Shown here one piece after another: positions 27,439-35,966 of a DNA stretch of 64,000 bases (its first letter is position 1; every line of letters begins with the position of its first letter). The translations under genes and the position numbers were made by a program. Below the pieces are notes generated by a model that saw only the letters and a program-made list of their open reading frames with translations, was not told the origin of the DNA and did no database searches. The DNA comes from PNON01 sp963757065 (GTDB taxonomy: Bacteria; Chloroflexota; Anaerolineae; Anaerolineales; Anaerolineaceae), in assembly GCA_963757065.1 (NCBI GenBank), contig CAVWQC010000001.1:558001-622000 (forward strand). The letters are read 5' to 3'.

Positions 27439-28023
27439 ATGAAAAAAGTCGGGTTGTTGCTGCTGGTGTTAGGGGTCTTGAGTGTTTTAGCTTTCGGTAT
27501 GACCGGTTCCGGCGCATGGTTCACATCTGTCACTGAATTGACCGGAAATTCCATTTCCACCGGAACACTCGACCTGGGCGTGGAAGGCGGTCCTTTCGCC
27601 GCATCGGATCTGCAGCCCGGCGCCGGATGGAGCAATTTAGGCTGGTTCTGCGCAACGAACAACGGCAATTATGACCTGAAGTGGCGCGGCTGGATGTACG
27701 ATCTGAATGATCCCAAAGGTCTGCGCGATTACCTGCACATCCGGGTGACCCTCAACCCCACCGACCACCAGGGAAATTACGGACCGCTGAATACGGTCCT
27801 GGTGAATGATGTACCCTTCACCGAATTATTATCCAACAGCAATACCACCATCCTGCTTGACGACACCACCATTTCAGCCGGAGACCCGGCTTTTACACCG
27901 GGATCGAAGATCTGTTACCAGCTTGAAGCCAGGCTTGGAGATGATGCGGGCAACGCACAACAGGAAGGCTCGCTCACCGGCAAATTGTACCTGCTCGGCA
28001 CCCAGTGGATCGCTCCCTGGTAA
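27439..28023 (+). CDS. TasA/CalY-like secreted protein, candidate SipW substrate
   Basis: 194 aa. The signal peptide (residues 1 to about 25, MKKVGLLLLVLGVLSVLAFG) is followed by TGSGAWFTSVTELTGNSIST then GTLDLGV, the typical start of SipW-dependent TasA/camelysin proteins. The rest is a beta-rich domain with CATNNGNYDLKWRGWMYDL and SKICYQLEARLGDDAGN, compatible with a fibre or surface protein. A good RBS (GGAGG) precedes the ATG, 40 bases after the first signal peptidase. Fibre formation is inference from family context. Confidence 0.8.
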   Translation: MKKVGLLLLVLGVLSVLAFGMTGSGAWFTSVTELTGNSISTGTLDLGVEGGPFAASDLQPGAGWSNLGWFCATNNGNYDLKWRGWMYDLNDPKGLRDYLHIRVTLNPTDHQGNYGPLNTVLVNDVPFTELLSNSNTTILLDDTTISAGDPAFTPGSKICYQLEARLGDDAGNAQQEGSLTGKLYLLGTQWIAPW

Positions 28024-28093
28024 ACCGGGATTTTGAAACGCGAGGAGAAACACAGCAGGATCGGTGTGAACCCGGTAAAGAGAGACAGGCGGC

Positions 28094-29605
28094 ATGGCAT
28101 TGACTTACGCGGACACGGGAGCTGATCTCACCAGCCATATTGATACACACATGGCTGATGAGATGGATACCAGCCGTTTCATGCCGCCTTTCACAGAACA
28201 TATTTGCAACGAACCCACCCTCACCCGATCAAGAGGCGATTGGATCGTTTCGCACTCAGTTCCCCCCTTCTACATTCCCATCCCGCCAGAAACCGCCCTT
28301 GAGCAGAAAAATTATCCAGCCACAGTCACAGACCCCGCTCTAATTGAACAAATCGTTCTCCGTGCACCTGACTCTCTTTGGCGCAGGGATATCGTCCACG
28401 GAATAAAACGCACCGGCTGGGCAGGCGCATGGTTGATCATCTTCTTCCTGATCTTCCTGGCGTATGGAAACCTACCTAACCGCTGGTATCACATTCTGTA
28501 TGTATACAGCGGCAGTATGTCGCCTGCCATCAATCCCGGCGACTTGATCATCATCACGCCACCGACGAAGGTCCTCGAGCCAGGTATGATCCTGACCATG
28601 CGCGTCGATGGAAAACTGGTCACCCACCGGCTGATGGGTATCAGCAATGACGGGTTGGTCATCACCAAAGGGGACGCCAACAAAACTCTGGATAGCTGGG
28701 ATCAGGCCAAATTGGAAATTGGCGGCATCGTGCGCGGACGAATCCCTTACCTGGGATATATGTCGCAGATCGGGGGAGTATTCAATCAGAAAGCCACCGG
28801 CGGCTGGTATGTGGATGCGCACCAGATCAACCTGGATCTGACATCCGGTAAATGGGTTCTGGAGCCGACCGTCACACCCGGGCAGTCCGGAACATCGATC
28901 ACAGCCAGCGTGACCGTCGACGGAGTCTGCATTCCATCTGACGTTGAGCTGCCGGAAGGTGACACTTCCGGAATAAAAAGATGCGTGGATGTTCCCCCCG
29001 GCGACCCGGGCGCGGTGGAGGATGAGGATGTTCTGAATGCCTATGGCCAGGTCTGCCTGACAAATTCGGGTGATTTACCCGCACAAGACCTGAAGGTGCT
29101 GTTCCAGGTGCAGTTCAAACCCGAAAATGGTCCATTTGAGGATCTGGTAGATGCTACTTATGAATTTATCCCGACTGAGGTATTAGCCGCCGCCACCAGC
29201 CGCTGCTACACTTACCGGGTCGGTTTCGCCCCTGTGGAAGGTGTGGTTAATTACAGGATGGTGTCGCATGTGACCATTACCAACCATTCCGGTTACCTTC
29301 CCGGCGGTCCGCACTGCACCGGTCCTGATCTATGTCCATTCGGACCGGATCCTAAAGCCGACTTTACCATCGATCCCGGTTGGCTCAATAACAGCATTGT
29401 CGAAGAGATCTTACAGGTGGAGACTCCGATCCCTACCGAAACACCTGTGCCTACCGAAGAGACACCCACCCCGACAGAAATTCCAGCTGTGCCTGACCCA
29501 ACGGAAATGCTCGAGCTGCCAACCGATACGCCACCCATTATCGATCCAATTGAAGTGCCTACGGAACCCGTTGTGACAGAAGAGGTTGTAGAGGCAACTC
29601 CGTAG
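28094..29605 (+). CDS. SipW-type signal peptidase with large C-terminal ectodomain
   Basis: 503 aa. Residues 1-105 are a soluble N-terminal region of no known fold. One transmembrane helix spans about 107-124. The peptidase core follows with Ser141 (SGSMSPAINPGD), His178 (VTHRLM) and Asp194 (TKGDAN). From about 250 to 450 there is an extra beta-rich domain with several cysteines (DGVCIP, KRCVDVPP, GQVCLTNSGD, PHCTGPDLC). The protein ends in a Pro/Thr/Glu-rich tail (PIPTETPVPTEETPTPTE). Signal peptidases normally stop after the catalytic core, so the ectodomain is unusual; it may recognise or hold substrate. Seventy bases after the TasA-like gene. Confidence 0.88.
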   Translation: MALTYADTGADLTSHIDTHMADEMDTSRFMPPFTEHICNEPTLTRSRGDWIVSHSVPPFYIPIPPETALEQKNYPATVTDPALIEQIVLRAPDSLWRRDIVHGIKRTGWAGAWLIIFFLIFLAYGNLPNRWYHILYVYSGSMSPAINPGDLIIITPPTKVLEPGMILTMRVDGKLVTHRLMGISNDGLVITKGDANKTLDSWDQAKLEIGGIVRGRIPYLGYMSQIGGVFNQKATGGWYVDAHQINLDLTSGKWVLEPTVTPGQSGTSITASVTVDGVCIPSDVELPEGDTSGIKRCVDVPPGDPGAVEDEDVLNAYGQVCLTNSGDLPAQDLKVLFQVQFKPENGPFEDLVDATYEFIPTEVLAAATSRCYTYRVGFAPVEGVVNYRMVSHVTITNHSGYLPGGPHCTGPDLCPFGPDPKADFTIDPGWLNNSIVEEILQVETPIPTETPVPTEETPTPTEIPAVPDPTEMLELPTDTPPIIDPIEVPTEPVVTEEVVEATP

Positions 29606-29761
29606 TAATCGGTTGGGATTCACAAAACCACTCATACTCAATTACAGCTAAATGTCTCGTGTGGAATTTACACAATAGAGAAGGGTTGTTCCCTGATCTA
29701 GACCCGCAAGGCAGTCGATGCAAGGAAGCATTGTAAGAAACAGACAAGGAATTTCATTATG

Positions 29762-29790
29762 AAAAGGGTGATCTTCAGATCACCCTTTTT
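29762..29790. terminator. strong bidirectional terminator
   Basis: GGGTGATCT-TC-AGATCACCC flanked by AAAA and TTTTT. It closes the SipW/TasA locus on the plus strand and the convergent DUF4349 gene on the minus strand. Confidence 0.92.
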
Positions 29791-29805
29791 GTTTTCATCA
29801 TGTTT

Positions 29806-30783
29806 CTATTCTTTTGTCTCCGGCGGCACTTTTTGTGTTTTCCGTTTAGCCAGTTTGGAAATACCCCATTTGATTCCCCATCCCAGCAGGATGAATGGAA
29901 GCGCAACGGGAAAAATGACAACGAGTAGCCAGATCAATATGGTGCCCAGGCCGCGATATGCGGAACCCAGGGAGCTGCCAGCTTCTTTGAAGGTTGTCCC
30001 GGGATTCCATGGGGTTGGAGTCAGTGTTGGTGTGGGTGTATAAGTTGGTGTGGGGGTTTTCTCTTCCACCTTTGGATGAAGAGTGATCGTGATCGAGGAG
30101 AAGGAAGCTTTTGCACTCAAGTAATTCATCCGACCGGTTATTTCATCGATCTGCTTATCAATGCTTAATAGCTGATCGTTTACTTTTAATGCCTCTTCCA
30201 CAGTCGCCGCTTTATCCAGAAATCCTTTTATCCGTTCGCGAGTTGCCCGCAGACTGTCCAGATTGGATTGTAAGTTAACATATTCTTCTGAAACATCCTG
30301 TCCGGATGCAGTTTCGTTGTTAACCTGGATCGCAATTTCCCTTAATCTGCGTAAAACCAGCTCAAATTCATCTACCGGCACACCCAGGGTGATGGTTGCC
30401 GATTTCATATTCTCCCCATTAATGGTTTCAAACCAGGATTTTGAACTTACGATATACCCTCTTACATCACCCACGATCTGGGTGATGCGGTCTATCGCAA
30501 TATCTGTGTCCTTTACCAACAGGTCGACTTCAGCATTCTTAATGATCTTCTGACCATTTGCCGGCGCACCGCTATTTAAAGCACCGCTAACCGCATTAGC
30601 CACATCCGCTTCCGCCTGGCTGGCCGGCGCTGCCGCTGGAGGTAGAGCCATCTCGGGTTTTTGAGCGGCGGCAACCGCTTGTTCTTTCAATACCTCTGAC
30701 CTGCTGGGGGCAGGTGCACAGGCCGCGATCAATATGATGCAGGCCATCCCCAATAGACATACAGCTTTGATCATCTTCTTCAT
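29806..30783 (-). CDS. DUF4349 lipoprotein
   Basis: 325 aa from the ATG at 30783 (GGGGAGGATGAA upstream); the frame is open further but without RBS. Lipobox IIAAC at about residue 20. The DUF4349 core, residues about 80-245, has VKDTDIAIDRITQIVGDVRG, a coiled-coil with LQSNLDSLRATRERIKGFLD, and a final SITITLHPKVEE. It is followed by a TPTPTYTPTPTLTPTP linker and a C-terminal transmembrane helix near 280-300. Likely envelope protein with lipid and helix anchors; function unknown. Confidence 0.88.
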   Translation of the reverse strand: MKKMIKAVCLLGMACIILIAACAPAPSRSEVLKEQAVAAAQKPEMALPPAAAPASQAEADVANAVSGALNSGAPANGQKIIKNAEVDLLVKDTDIAIDRITQIVGDVRGYIVSSKSWFETINGENMKSATITLGVPVDEFELVLRRLREIAIQVNNETASGQDVSEEYVNLQSNLDSLRATRERIKGFLDKAATVEEALKVNDQLLSIDKQIDEITGRMNYLSAKASFSSITITLHPKVEEKTPTPTYTPTPTLTPTPWNPGTTFKEAGSSLGSAYRGLGTILIWLLVVIFPVALPFILLGWGIKWGISKLAKRKTQKVPPETKE

Positions 30784-31036
30784 TTCATCCTCCCCGCGTT
30801 GAACAAATATGGAAAACAAATTTGGGATAATGGCGTTTTTATCCCATACAGAAAAGTATAGCATTTATTCCTATTAACCGACGCAAGGTTGATGGAATAA
30901 GTTCCTTGCTTGATAAATTGGATGTCCCTGACCTCACCTTTTCTTTTCTATTTTTCCCATATAATTATCTGATGTGACCAACCTTTGAATAATGAGTACC
31001 AGATGTAATCGTGCAATTCTGGAGCATATAACAACC

Positions 31037-31654
31037 ATGAAATCCCCATTCCCAAATACTGAATACAACAATGAGCAGTTCAAATCCATCGACTGCCGGT
31101 CCACTGAAGTGCGATCAGTGGAATTCAATGAGTGCAAATTCAACCGCTGCACCTTCCGGGAAGCTGCCTTGATCGGGTGCAAGTTCCACAACTGCACCTT
31201 TCTGGATTGTGATTTCAGCTTAACCAAACTGAATAATTGCCTGTTCACAGAAGTGGTCTTCAAGAATTGTCAACTGATCGGGATCAACTGGATGGAGACA
31301 TCGCTTGCAAAGAAGAATTTCCTGAAAACGGTCGATTTTCTGAAGTGCGTACTGAATTATTCAACATTTACCGGATTGCATTTGTCGAAGATCCAGATGA
31401 TCGATTGTATAGCGCACTCAGTGGATTTCACCGATGCCGACCTCAGCCAGGCGGATTGCAGTCGAACGGATTTCAGTGAAAGCCGGTTCCACAATACCAA
31501 CCTGTCTGAGACAAATTTCACCGATGCAACCAATTATTCCATCTCGGTGATCGATAATAATGTGAAGAAAGCCAAATTCTCCCTGCCCGAAGCCATGTCG
31601 CTGCTTTACAGTCTCGATATTGTATTATCGGACTCAGATAACAATATATACTAA
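31037..31654 (+). CDS. pentapeptide-repeat protein
   Basis: About 206 aa, built of A(D/N)Lxx-type pentapeptides such as CKFNRCTFREAALIGCKFHN, FLDCDFSLTKLNNCLF and SVDFTDADLSQADCSRTDF, giving a right-handed quadrilateral beta-helix. The C-terminal KKAKFSLPEAMSLLYSLDI is the usual dimerisation-type tail of Qnr/McbG-like proteins. Such proteins can mimic DNA and protect gyrase, but resistance cannot be claimed from sequence. An earlier ATG at 30992 is possible but has no RBS. Confidence 0.85.
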   Translation: MKSPFPNTEYNNEQFKSIDCRSTEVRSVEFNECKFNRCTFREAALIGCKFHNCTFLDCDFSLTKLNNCLFTEVVFKNCQLIGINWMETSLAKKNFLKTVDFLKCVLNYSTFTGLHLSKIQMIDCIAHSVDFTDADLSQADCSRTDFSESRFHNTNLSETNFTDATNYSISVIDNNVKKAKFSLPEAMSLLYSLDIVLSDSDNNIY

Positions 31655-31744
31655 AATTTAAATAGTCAAAAAGTAGGATAGGTTGAACGATAATTGCTTT
31701 ATGCTTATGGCCAACTTATTATTAATACATGGAATGCATTGAAA

Positions 31745-32428
31745 ATGATCACATGTCATAGGTGTGGATATCTAAACCCGGATAATTATAAGCGGTGTGC
31801 TAATTGCGCTATTGATCTTCAATATGCAAGGGTAAATTATACAAATAAGCCCAAGACGAATGAAGAAATGTTACAGATTGGTAATTGTGGTCGAGAGGAG
31901 CACAACCTTCCTGTCAACAAAGAATCGAAGGAGATAATTCCAATTCCACAAGAGACATTAATGCAATTCCCGACCTCTTCATTTTGGAACAGTGCAAATA
32001 TTTTAATTCTTGTAAGTTTTCCAATAATTGTTATTAGTGGGTGTTTGGCATTATTTTGGTTATTCACTAATGCTATGTGCGGCCAGGAGGTGATCAACGA
32101 AGTATATTCACCCGATAGACAATATAAGGCGGTTGTTTTTGAACACGATTGTGGTGCAACAACATCATTTTCTACAGGAATATCCATCATAAAAGGATCA
32201 GAAAAATTGTCTTCCAATTATGGTAATTGGAAAGGAAGAATTTTCTCCTCAGATGGACATCCTGATTGGTCAATAAAACAAGTAACCTGGAATACTGATC
32301 GGTCAGTTACAATCAATTATGATGATAATTATGAAGTATATATTAACAAAAATAAAGTCAGAATCTTTTTTACTACCATAACAATTGATTATCAAACTCC
32401 TTCATGCGATGTTAACTGCGGTGAATAA
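31745..32428 (+). CDS. zinc-ribbon membrane protein of unknown function
   Basis: About 227 aa from the ATG at 31745. The N-terminal zinc ribbon CHRCGYLNPDNYKRCANC is followed by a polar linker, one transmembrane helix near residues 80-105 and an extracytoplasmic domain with NEVYSPDRQYKAVVFEHDCG, ATTSFSTGISI and WKGRIFSSDGHPDWSI. The outer domain resembles uncharacterised domains found next to immunity or stress genes; I do not recognise it firmly. More AT-rich than the neighbours. A TTG start at 31694 is also open. Confidence 0.7.
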   Translation: MITCHRCGYLNPDNYKRCANCAIDLQYARVNYTNKPKTNEEMLQIGNCGREEHNLPVNKESKEIIPIPQETLMQFPTSSFWNSANILILVSFPIIVISGCLALFWLFTNAMCGQEVINEVYSPDRQYKAVVFEHDCGATTSFSTGISIIKGSEKLSSNYGNWKGRIFSSDGHPDWSIKQVTWNTDRSVTINYDDNYEVYINKNKVRIFFTTITIDYQTPSCDVNCGE

Positions 32429-32475
32429 TTCTTTCAACTTCAGAATACCGTACGTTACATACGACACCGAGTTTA

Positions 32476-32662
32476 CTACCCCATCACCTTTCCCTCCCCA
32501 TCCACCAACCCGGCTGACTGCGCCAGCAGCAGCACCAGGTCAAGCAGCTCGGATTGTTTTAATTCTGTCACCAGCTTGCCCTGCAGCTTTACACGCAGAG
32601 CTTTCTCTTTCTCCCGGTCTATCCTTTTTCTGAATGTCATCCACCACGATCCGTTTCGTCAT
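32476..32662 (-). pseudogene. small prophage protein, frameshifted
   Basis: Starts MTKRIVVDDIQ at 32662 with GGAGG upstream, coupled by ATGA to the gene above. After about ten residues the frame slips near 32600-32630; the rest reads DREKEKALRVKLQGKLVTEL then KQSELLDLVLLLAQ to TAG at 32476. About 60 aa when joined. Unknown function; last gene of the prophage run. Confidence 0.45.
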
Positions 32663-33064
32663 TCTACCTCCTTCACCACTAAGCTCACCCTGACCGGCTT
32701 ATCCTTCACTGCCACCAGTATCTCTCCCGGAGTGGACGACACCACCTCCAATTCCCCTTTCCCGGTCGCCATCCATCACCAGCGATTCCTCCATCATTGA
32801 TGTCCCATGCGTGATCACCAGCATCACCTCCAGGTTTGCCCGTGCGGGAAACTCCACGCTGACCAAGGCTGCATCCAAACCATCCGCGGCGATCTCAGCC
32901 TTGTCCACCCGCAGCCAGCAGGGTTGGTGAGCTGCCAGCAGCCCATTGACATCCACCAATTGTCCATCCACCACTACAGCCAGGGGTTGTTCCGTGGCAC
33001 TGATCACACTCACTTCAGGGTATGCCGCCCTTAATTCCTCGGTAAATTGTTCAAAATTCATCAT
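32659..33064 (-). pseudogene. prophage hypothetical protein, frameshifted
   Basis: ATG at 33064 behind GGAGGAAAG. The first 100 residues (MMNFEQFTEELRAAYPEVSV) are followed by a slip near 32765 into KGELEVVSSTPGEILVAVKD ending KEVE. About 135 aa when joined, beta-rich, no recognised domain. Coupled to the next small gene by ATGA. Confidence 0.5.
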
Positions 33065-33130
33065 CTTTCCTCCTGCCCCCCTTTCATCCCCCATTTTCAG
33101 GAAAATGGGGGGACAGAGGGGGGCTGAAAA

Positions 33131-33965
33131 TTAATATTCGATTACCAGCGCCCCCCAGTAGCAGTCCGCCCGGCTGCCGCTGGTCTTCCACTCGAAACGC
33201 GTCTCCACCGGTCCATTTGGCAGCGCCGATAGAATATCAGCACTTTTCACCAATCGTCCCTGCTGCGGTTGCGGTGGTGGAGATCTCCACAATGGTCAGC
33301 GAATCGGTCGAATTATAGAAACGTACATAAGCGGTGGCGCTGGCTGCAAACAAATTCGCCACCATATAGGCAGCCTTTGCACCTGTCTTCAACCGGGTAA
33401 AATCCAGCAGTTGATGGCAGACACCCGTGCTGGCATAAGTGGTTTGACTGGTGTAATACACCCAGGCTTGCAGCGTAATGACCGCACTCTTCCCGCCGGA
33501 TTGCCCTGAGGTATACGTTTGGATGGATGAGGAATCCAGCGCGGCACCGTCCCAGCGGCAAACACCGATCAAACGCTGGTCTGCACCTTCGGTGGCGCTG
33601 GTGTTGACAGTTAATGTGAATTCAGAACTGCCTGCGGTGCGGTTGGCGAAGATGTACCAATCCGCCGCTCCGCCGCTGAAAGAATTGGCAGGCAGGTCGA
33701 CATTGGCATTCGCCTGGCACATCACCCCGCGGATCATCAGGGTGGGCGGGAAGTGAGCATCATACTGAATACGCAGCCTGTTAGCCGCCAGGTAAGAAAT
33801 GGAAACACCGGAAGAATAGCTGCTCAAAAAGCTGCCCAGGTTGACTGCGTCCGCAGCTGCAGCCCCCAGCCGAAGCGCATCTGCCCGCAGGCGATTGTAC
33901 TGGACGATGCTGGTCGGCTGACCGGGGGATACATCCAGTGAAGAAGGATAAGTTGGTGCTGTCAT
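33131..33965 (-). pseudogene. prophage structural-type protein, frameshifted near its C-terminus
   Basis: ATG at 33965 behind GGAG. About 238 residues of a Ala/Ser/Thr-rich beta protein (VDLPANSFSGGAADWYIFAN) are followed by a slip near 33245. The true end appears to be VKSADILSALPNGPVETRFE then WKTSGSRADCYWGALVIEY to TAA at 33131. Composition and position suggest a tail or baseplate-associated protein, but I do not recognise a family. Confidence 0.55.
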
Positions 33966-33975
33966 GGTGCTCCTT

Positions 33976-34485
33976 TCAAGCCCGCCAGTAAGAATTGTCC
34001 CAGCTCATGCTGCCGGCATACACATCGCCATCCACCCAGACCGACTGCTCGAAGCGGTCGCGGTCTGCCGGGGCGAAGATGTCCCCCTCCGAACTGAGCT
34101 GCAGGGTGATGCGGCTGACCCTGGCAGTGTGATCTTCGATGGCATAATGCCCGTTGGAAAACAACCCGCTGTAAACTCCCTCCCCGGTCATCACGCCGAT
34201 CTGGCTGCGCCGGTTGAGGATCTCGAACAGCTTTCCGTAAGCATCCGATCTGGTTGAGGTATGCAGGCTGCCGTCCGGGTTGGTCAGTCCATCGCCCAGC
34301 AGAACGGTGAAGGTGACCACCTGGCTGTCCTGGTAGCTGCCGTCCGCCTGTTTATAAGCAGCCCGGAAGACGTTCACCCCGCCGCGTGCGATCCGGCTTT
34401 TATCCAGCAGGCAGCCGATGCCTGTTCCGGCATCCAGCTCCGGGTTGAAGAGTACGATATCGCAATCTGTCCCGATCGCTGTCAT
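33976..34485 (-). CDS. prophage hypothetical protein
   Basis: 169 aa, no recognised domain; contains NVFRAAYKQADGSYQDSQVV and LQLSSEGDIFAPADRDRFEQ. Coupled to the lysozyme gene by an ATGA overlap, so it belongs to the same transcript. Possibly a tail-side or virion-associated protein. Confidence 0.65.
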   Translation of the reverse strand: MTAIGTDCDIVLFNPELDAGTGIGCLLDKSRIARGGVNVFRAAYKQADGSYQDSQVVTFTVLLGDGLTNPDGSLHTSTRSDAYGKLFEILNRRSQIGVMTGEGVYSGLFSNGHYAIEDHTARVSRITLQLSSEGDIFAPADRDRFEQSVWVDGDVYAGSMSWDNSYWRA

Positions 34486-35306
34486 GCCATCCCCGCTTCC
34501 ATTGGAAGAGCTTCTTTCGCCCGCAATCCCGGTTGAGGGTGTAAAAAGCTCTCCAGGTCATCCATGCTGCCGTTGAAGAAATTCAGGTCCAGGCAGGAGC
34601 TGACACCAGGCAGACGCAGCCGGTCACCGCTCCACTGCCAGAATGTCCATGTGGAACAACCGGATGGCAGAAGCGGGGCAGCCTGCCGCGGATGGATCTC
34701 CGGCAGGGATTCCCATGTCAGTTTACCTTTCGGAAGCGGCAGCAGCGGGTACTGCGCCAGCCATAATGGAAACCCCGGCAGCCATTGCAGCATGGGTCTG
34801 GCATATTCGACAATGAAGCTGACACGGGTATAGATGACCAGGGGCACATCCACCCGTTCGGTCAGGTGCCTGGCCATCTTTTCGGCACAATCACTGATCT
34901 GCCTGGATGAAAACGACACCGACGGTGCTGCCTGTTTTCTGATCCATGCTCCTTTTTGACCAGGTTTTACCTTTGATTTTTTAGGTACAGGTTTCGCCGG
35001 GTAGGCTGCCAGCCAGGGAGCGTGCTGTTCCACATCCAGGCAGATGAATTCAAAATCCAGTCCGCGGGTGGCATCCAGCAGGAAATTTACCTGCCGCTGC
35101 GGGCTGCATTGCGGGTCCACCCAGTGGTAAATCCCCCGGCGCAATCCGGCAGCCTGCGCTCCAGCCATGTGCTTTTTACACTGATCGTCGCGATAATAAT
35201 CACCCTGGCTGGCTTTCACGATGGCAAAAGCCACACCGGATCGGGCAAGCAGCGGCCAATCCACAACATCGTCATAATGGGACACGTCGATTCCAAGCAG
35301 CATCAT
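34482..35306 (-). CDS. GH25 lysozyme (endolysin)
   Basis: About 275 aa. GH25 fold: GIDVSHYDDVVDWPLLARSG with the first catalytic-type Asp, FICLDVEQHAPW with the DxE pair, PLVIYTRVSF, and TFWQWSGDRLRLPG near the end. It would cleave peptidoglycan N-acetylmuramic acid bonds. An insert rich in basic residues (KPVPKKSKVKPGQKG) interrupts the middle. AAGGAGG precedes two adjacent ATGs (35306 and 35303). No signal peptide, so export would need a holin. Confidence 0.9.
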   Translation of the reverse strand: MMLLGIDVSHYDDVVDWPLLARSGVAFAIVKASQGDYYRDDQCKKHMAGAQAAGLRRGIYHWVDPQCSPQRQVNFLLDATRGLDFEFICLDVEQHAPWLAAYPAKPVPKKSKVKPGQKGAWIRKQAAPSVSFSSRQISDCAEKMARHLTERVDVPLVIYTRVSFIVEYARPMLQWLPGFPLWLAQYPLLPLPKGKLTWESLPEIHPRQAAPLLPSGCSTWTFWQWSGDRLRLPGVSSCLDLNFFNGSMDDLESFLHPQPGLRAKEALPMEAGMA

Positions 35307-35313
35307 AACCTCC

Positions 35314-35727
35314 TTATATGGCCAGCGGCCATCCTGCCCCCCAGGCTTGAACATCCGGGGAGCGCAATCGATCGCAGCGCACGGTGAGGATCAGGATCTG
35401 GAAGCGGTCCAGGAAGCGTTCACCCAACTGCTTCACCTGCGGCGCGATCTGCTCATTCAGGTTGTAGCTTTCTTTCCGGTCAACACCCTTGGCTGAAGCT
35501 GTGAAACCGGCTGCCCCGAGGACGATCATGCCGGAATCCAGGTCTGGCAGAGTGGTGCTTTCCGCCCCATCCAGCCCGGTGATGGTCTCAGTCTGCCCGC
35601 TGGCTTTGCTGTATTCCAGCAGCGCCTGGCGGATGCCTTCATCGATGACATCCACCGTAAAGTTCAGGTGGGTCATATCCAATAAAAGGGTGGAAACCCT
35701 GTTTTCGATCTCGATGATCGTGCTCAT
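35314..35727 (-). CDS. prophage hypothetical protein
   Basis: 137 aa; N-terminus MSTIIEIENRVSTLLLDMTH, middle EYSKASGQTETITGLDGAES. The pattern of short helices and conserved spacing resembles neck or head-completion proteins, but this is a guess. ATGA overlap with the gene upstream, GGAGGAAGT as RBS. Confidence 0.6.
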   Translation of the reverse strand: MSTIIEIENRVSTLLLDMTHLNFTVDVIDEGIRQALLEYSKASGQTETITGLDGAESTTLPDLDSGMIVLGAAGFTASAKGVDRKESYNLNEQIAPQVKQLGERFLDRFQILILTVRCDRLRSPDVQAWGAGWPLAI

Positions 35728-35966
35728 ACTTCCTCCAATAAGATACTTTCAACAGCAGAAACCGGGATTTCGATTTTTCTGCCGTCCTCTGCGATCAAAA
35801 CCACCCGGTCCGGGTAAACTCTCCAGGCGAGCAGGCTCTCAAACGGCCAGTCTGCAGTCCGGGAGGCTGTTCGTGCCAGCAGTTCGTCGCTGTACGCCTG
35901 CTTCCCCGCGGATAACCCGCGGGGAATTATTTGTTTGTCCTGTGAATGCTTATGCTTTTCAGGCAT
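35724..35966 (-). CDS. small prophage hypothetical protein
   Basis: 80 aa from the ATG at 35966, which overlaps the end of the terminase-holin gene by eight bases. The second half (RVYPDRVVLIAEDGRKIEIP) looks like a small beta domain. Unknown. Confidence 0.55.
   Translation of the reverse strand: MPEKHKHSQDKQIIPRGLSAGKQAYSDELLARTASRTADWPFESLLAWRVYPDRVVLIAEDGRKIEIPVSAVESILLEEV

Noticed and set aside
30784..30864. 27-residue N-terminal extension of the DUF4349 protein
   Set aside because: A lipoprotein signal peptide with lipobox starts at 30783 behind a strong RBS; the extension would destroy it.
31037..31654. Calling the pentapeptide-repeat protein a quinolone-resistance Qnr
   Set aside because: Length and repeats fit, but pentapeptide proteins are diverse and no Qnr-specific loop can be judged without alignment.
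32699..33094. Taking the 131-aa prophage frame as complete
   Set aside because: The last 30 residues are low-complexity Gly-rich while another frame gives a sensible ending and an ATGA junction, so a frameshift is more likely.
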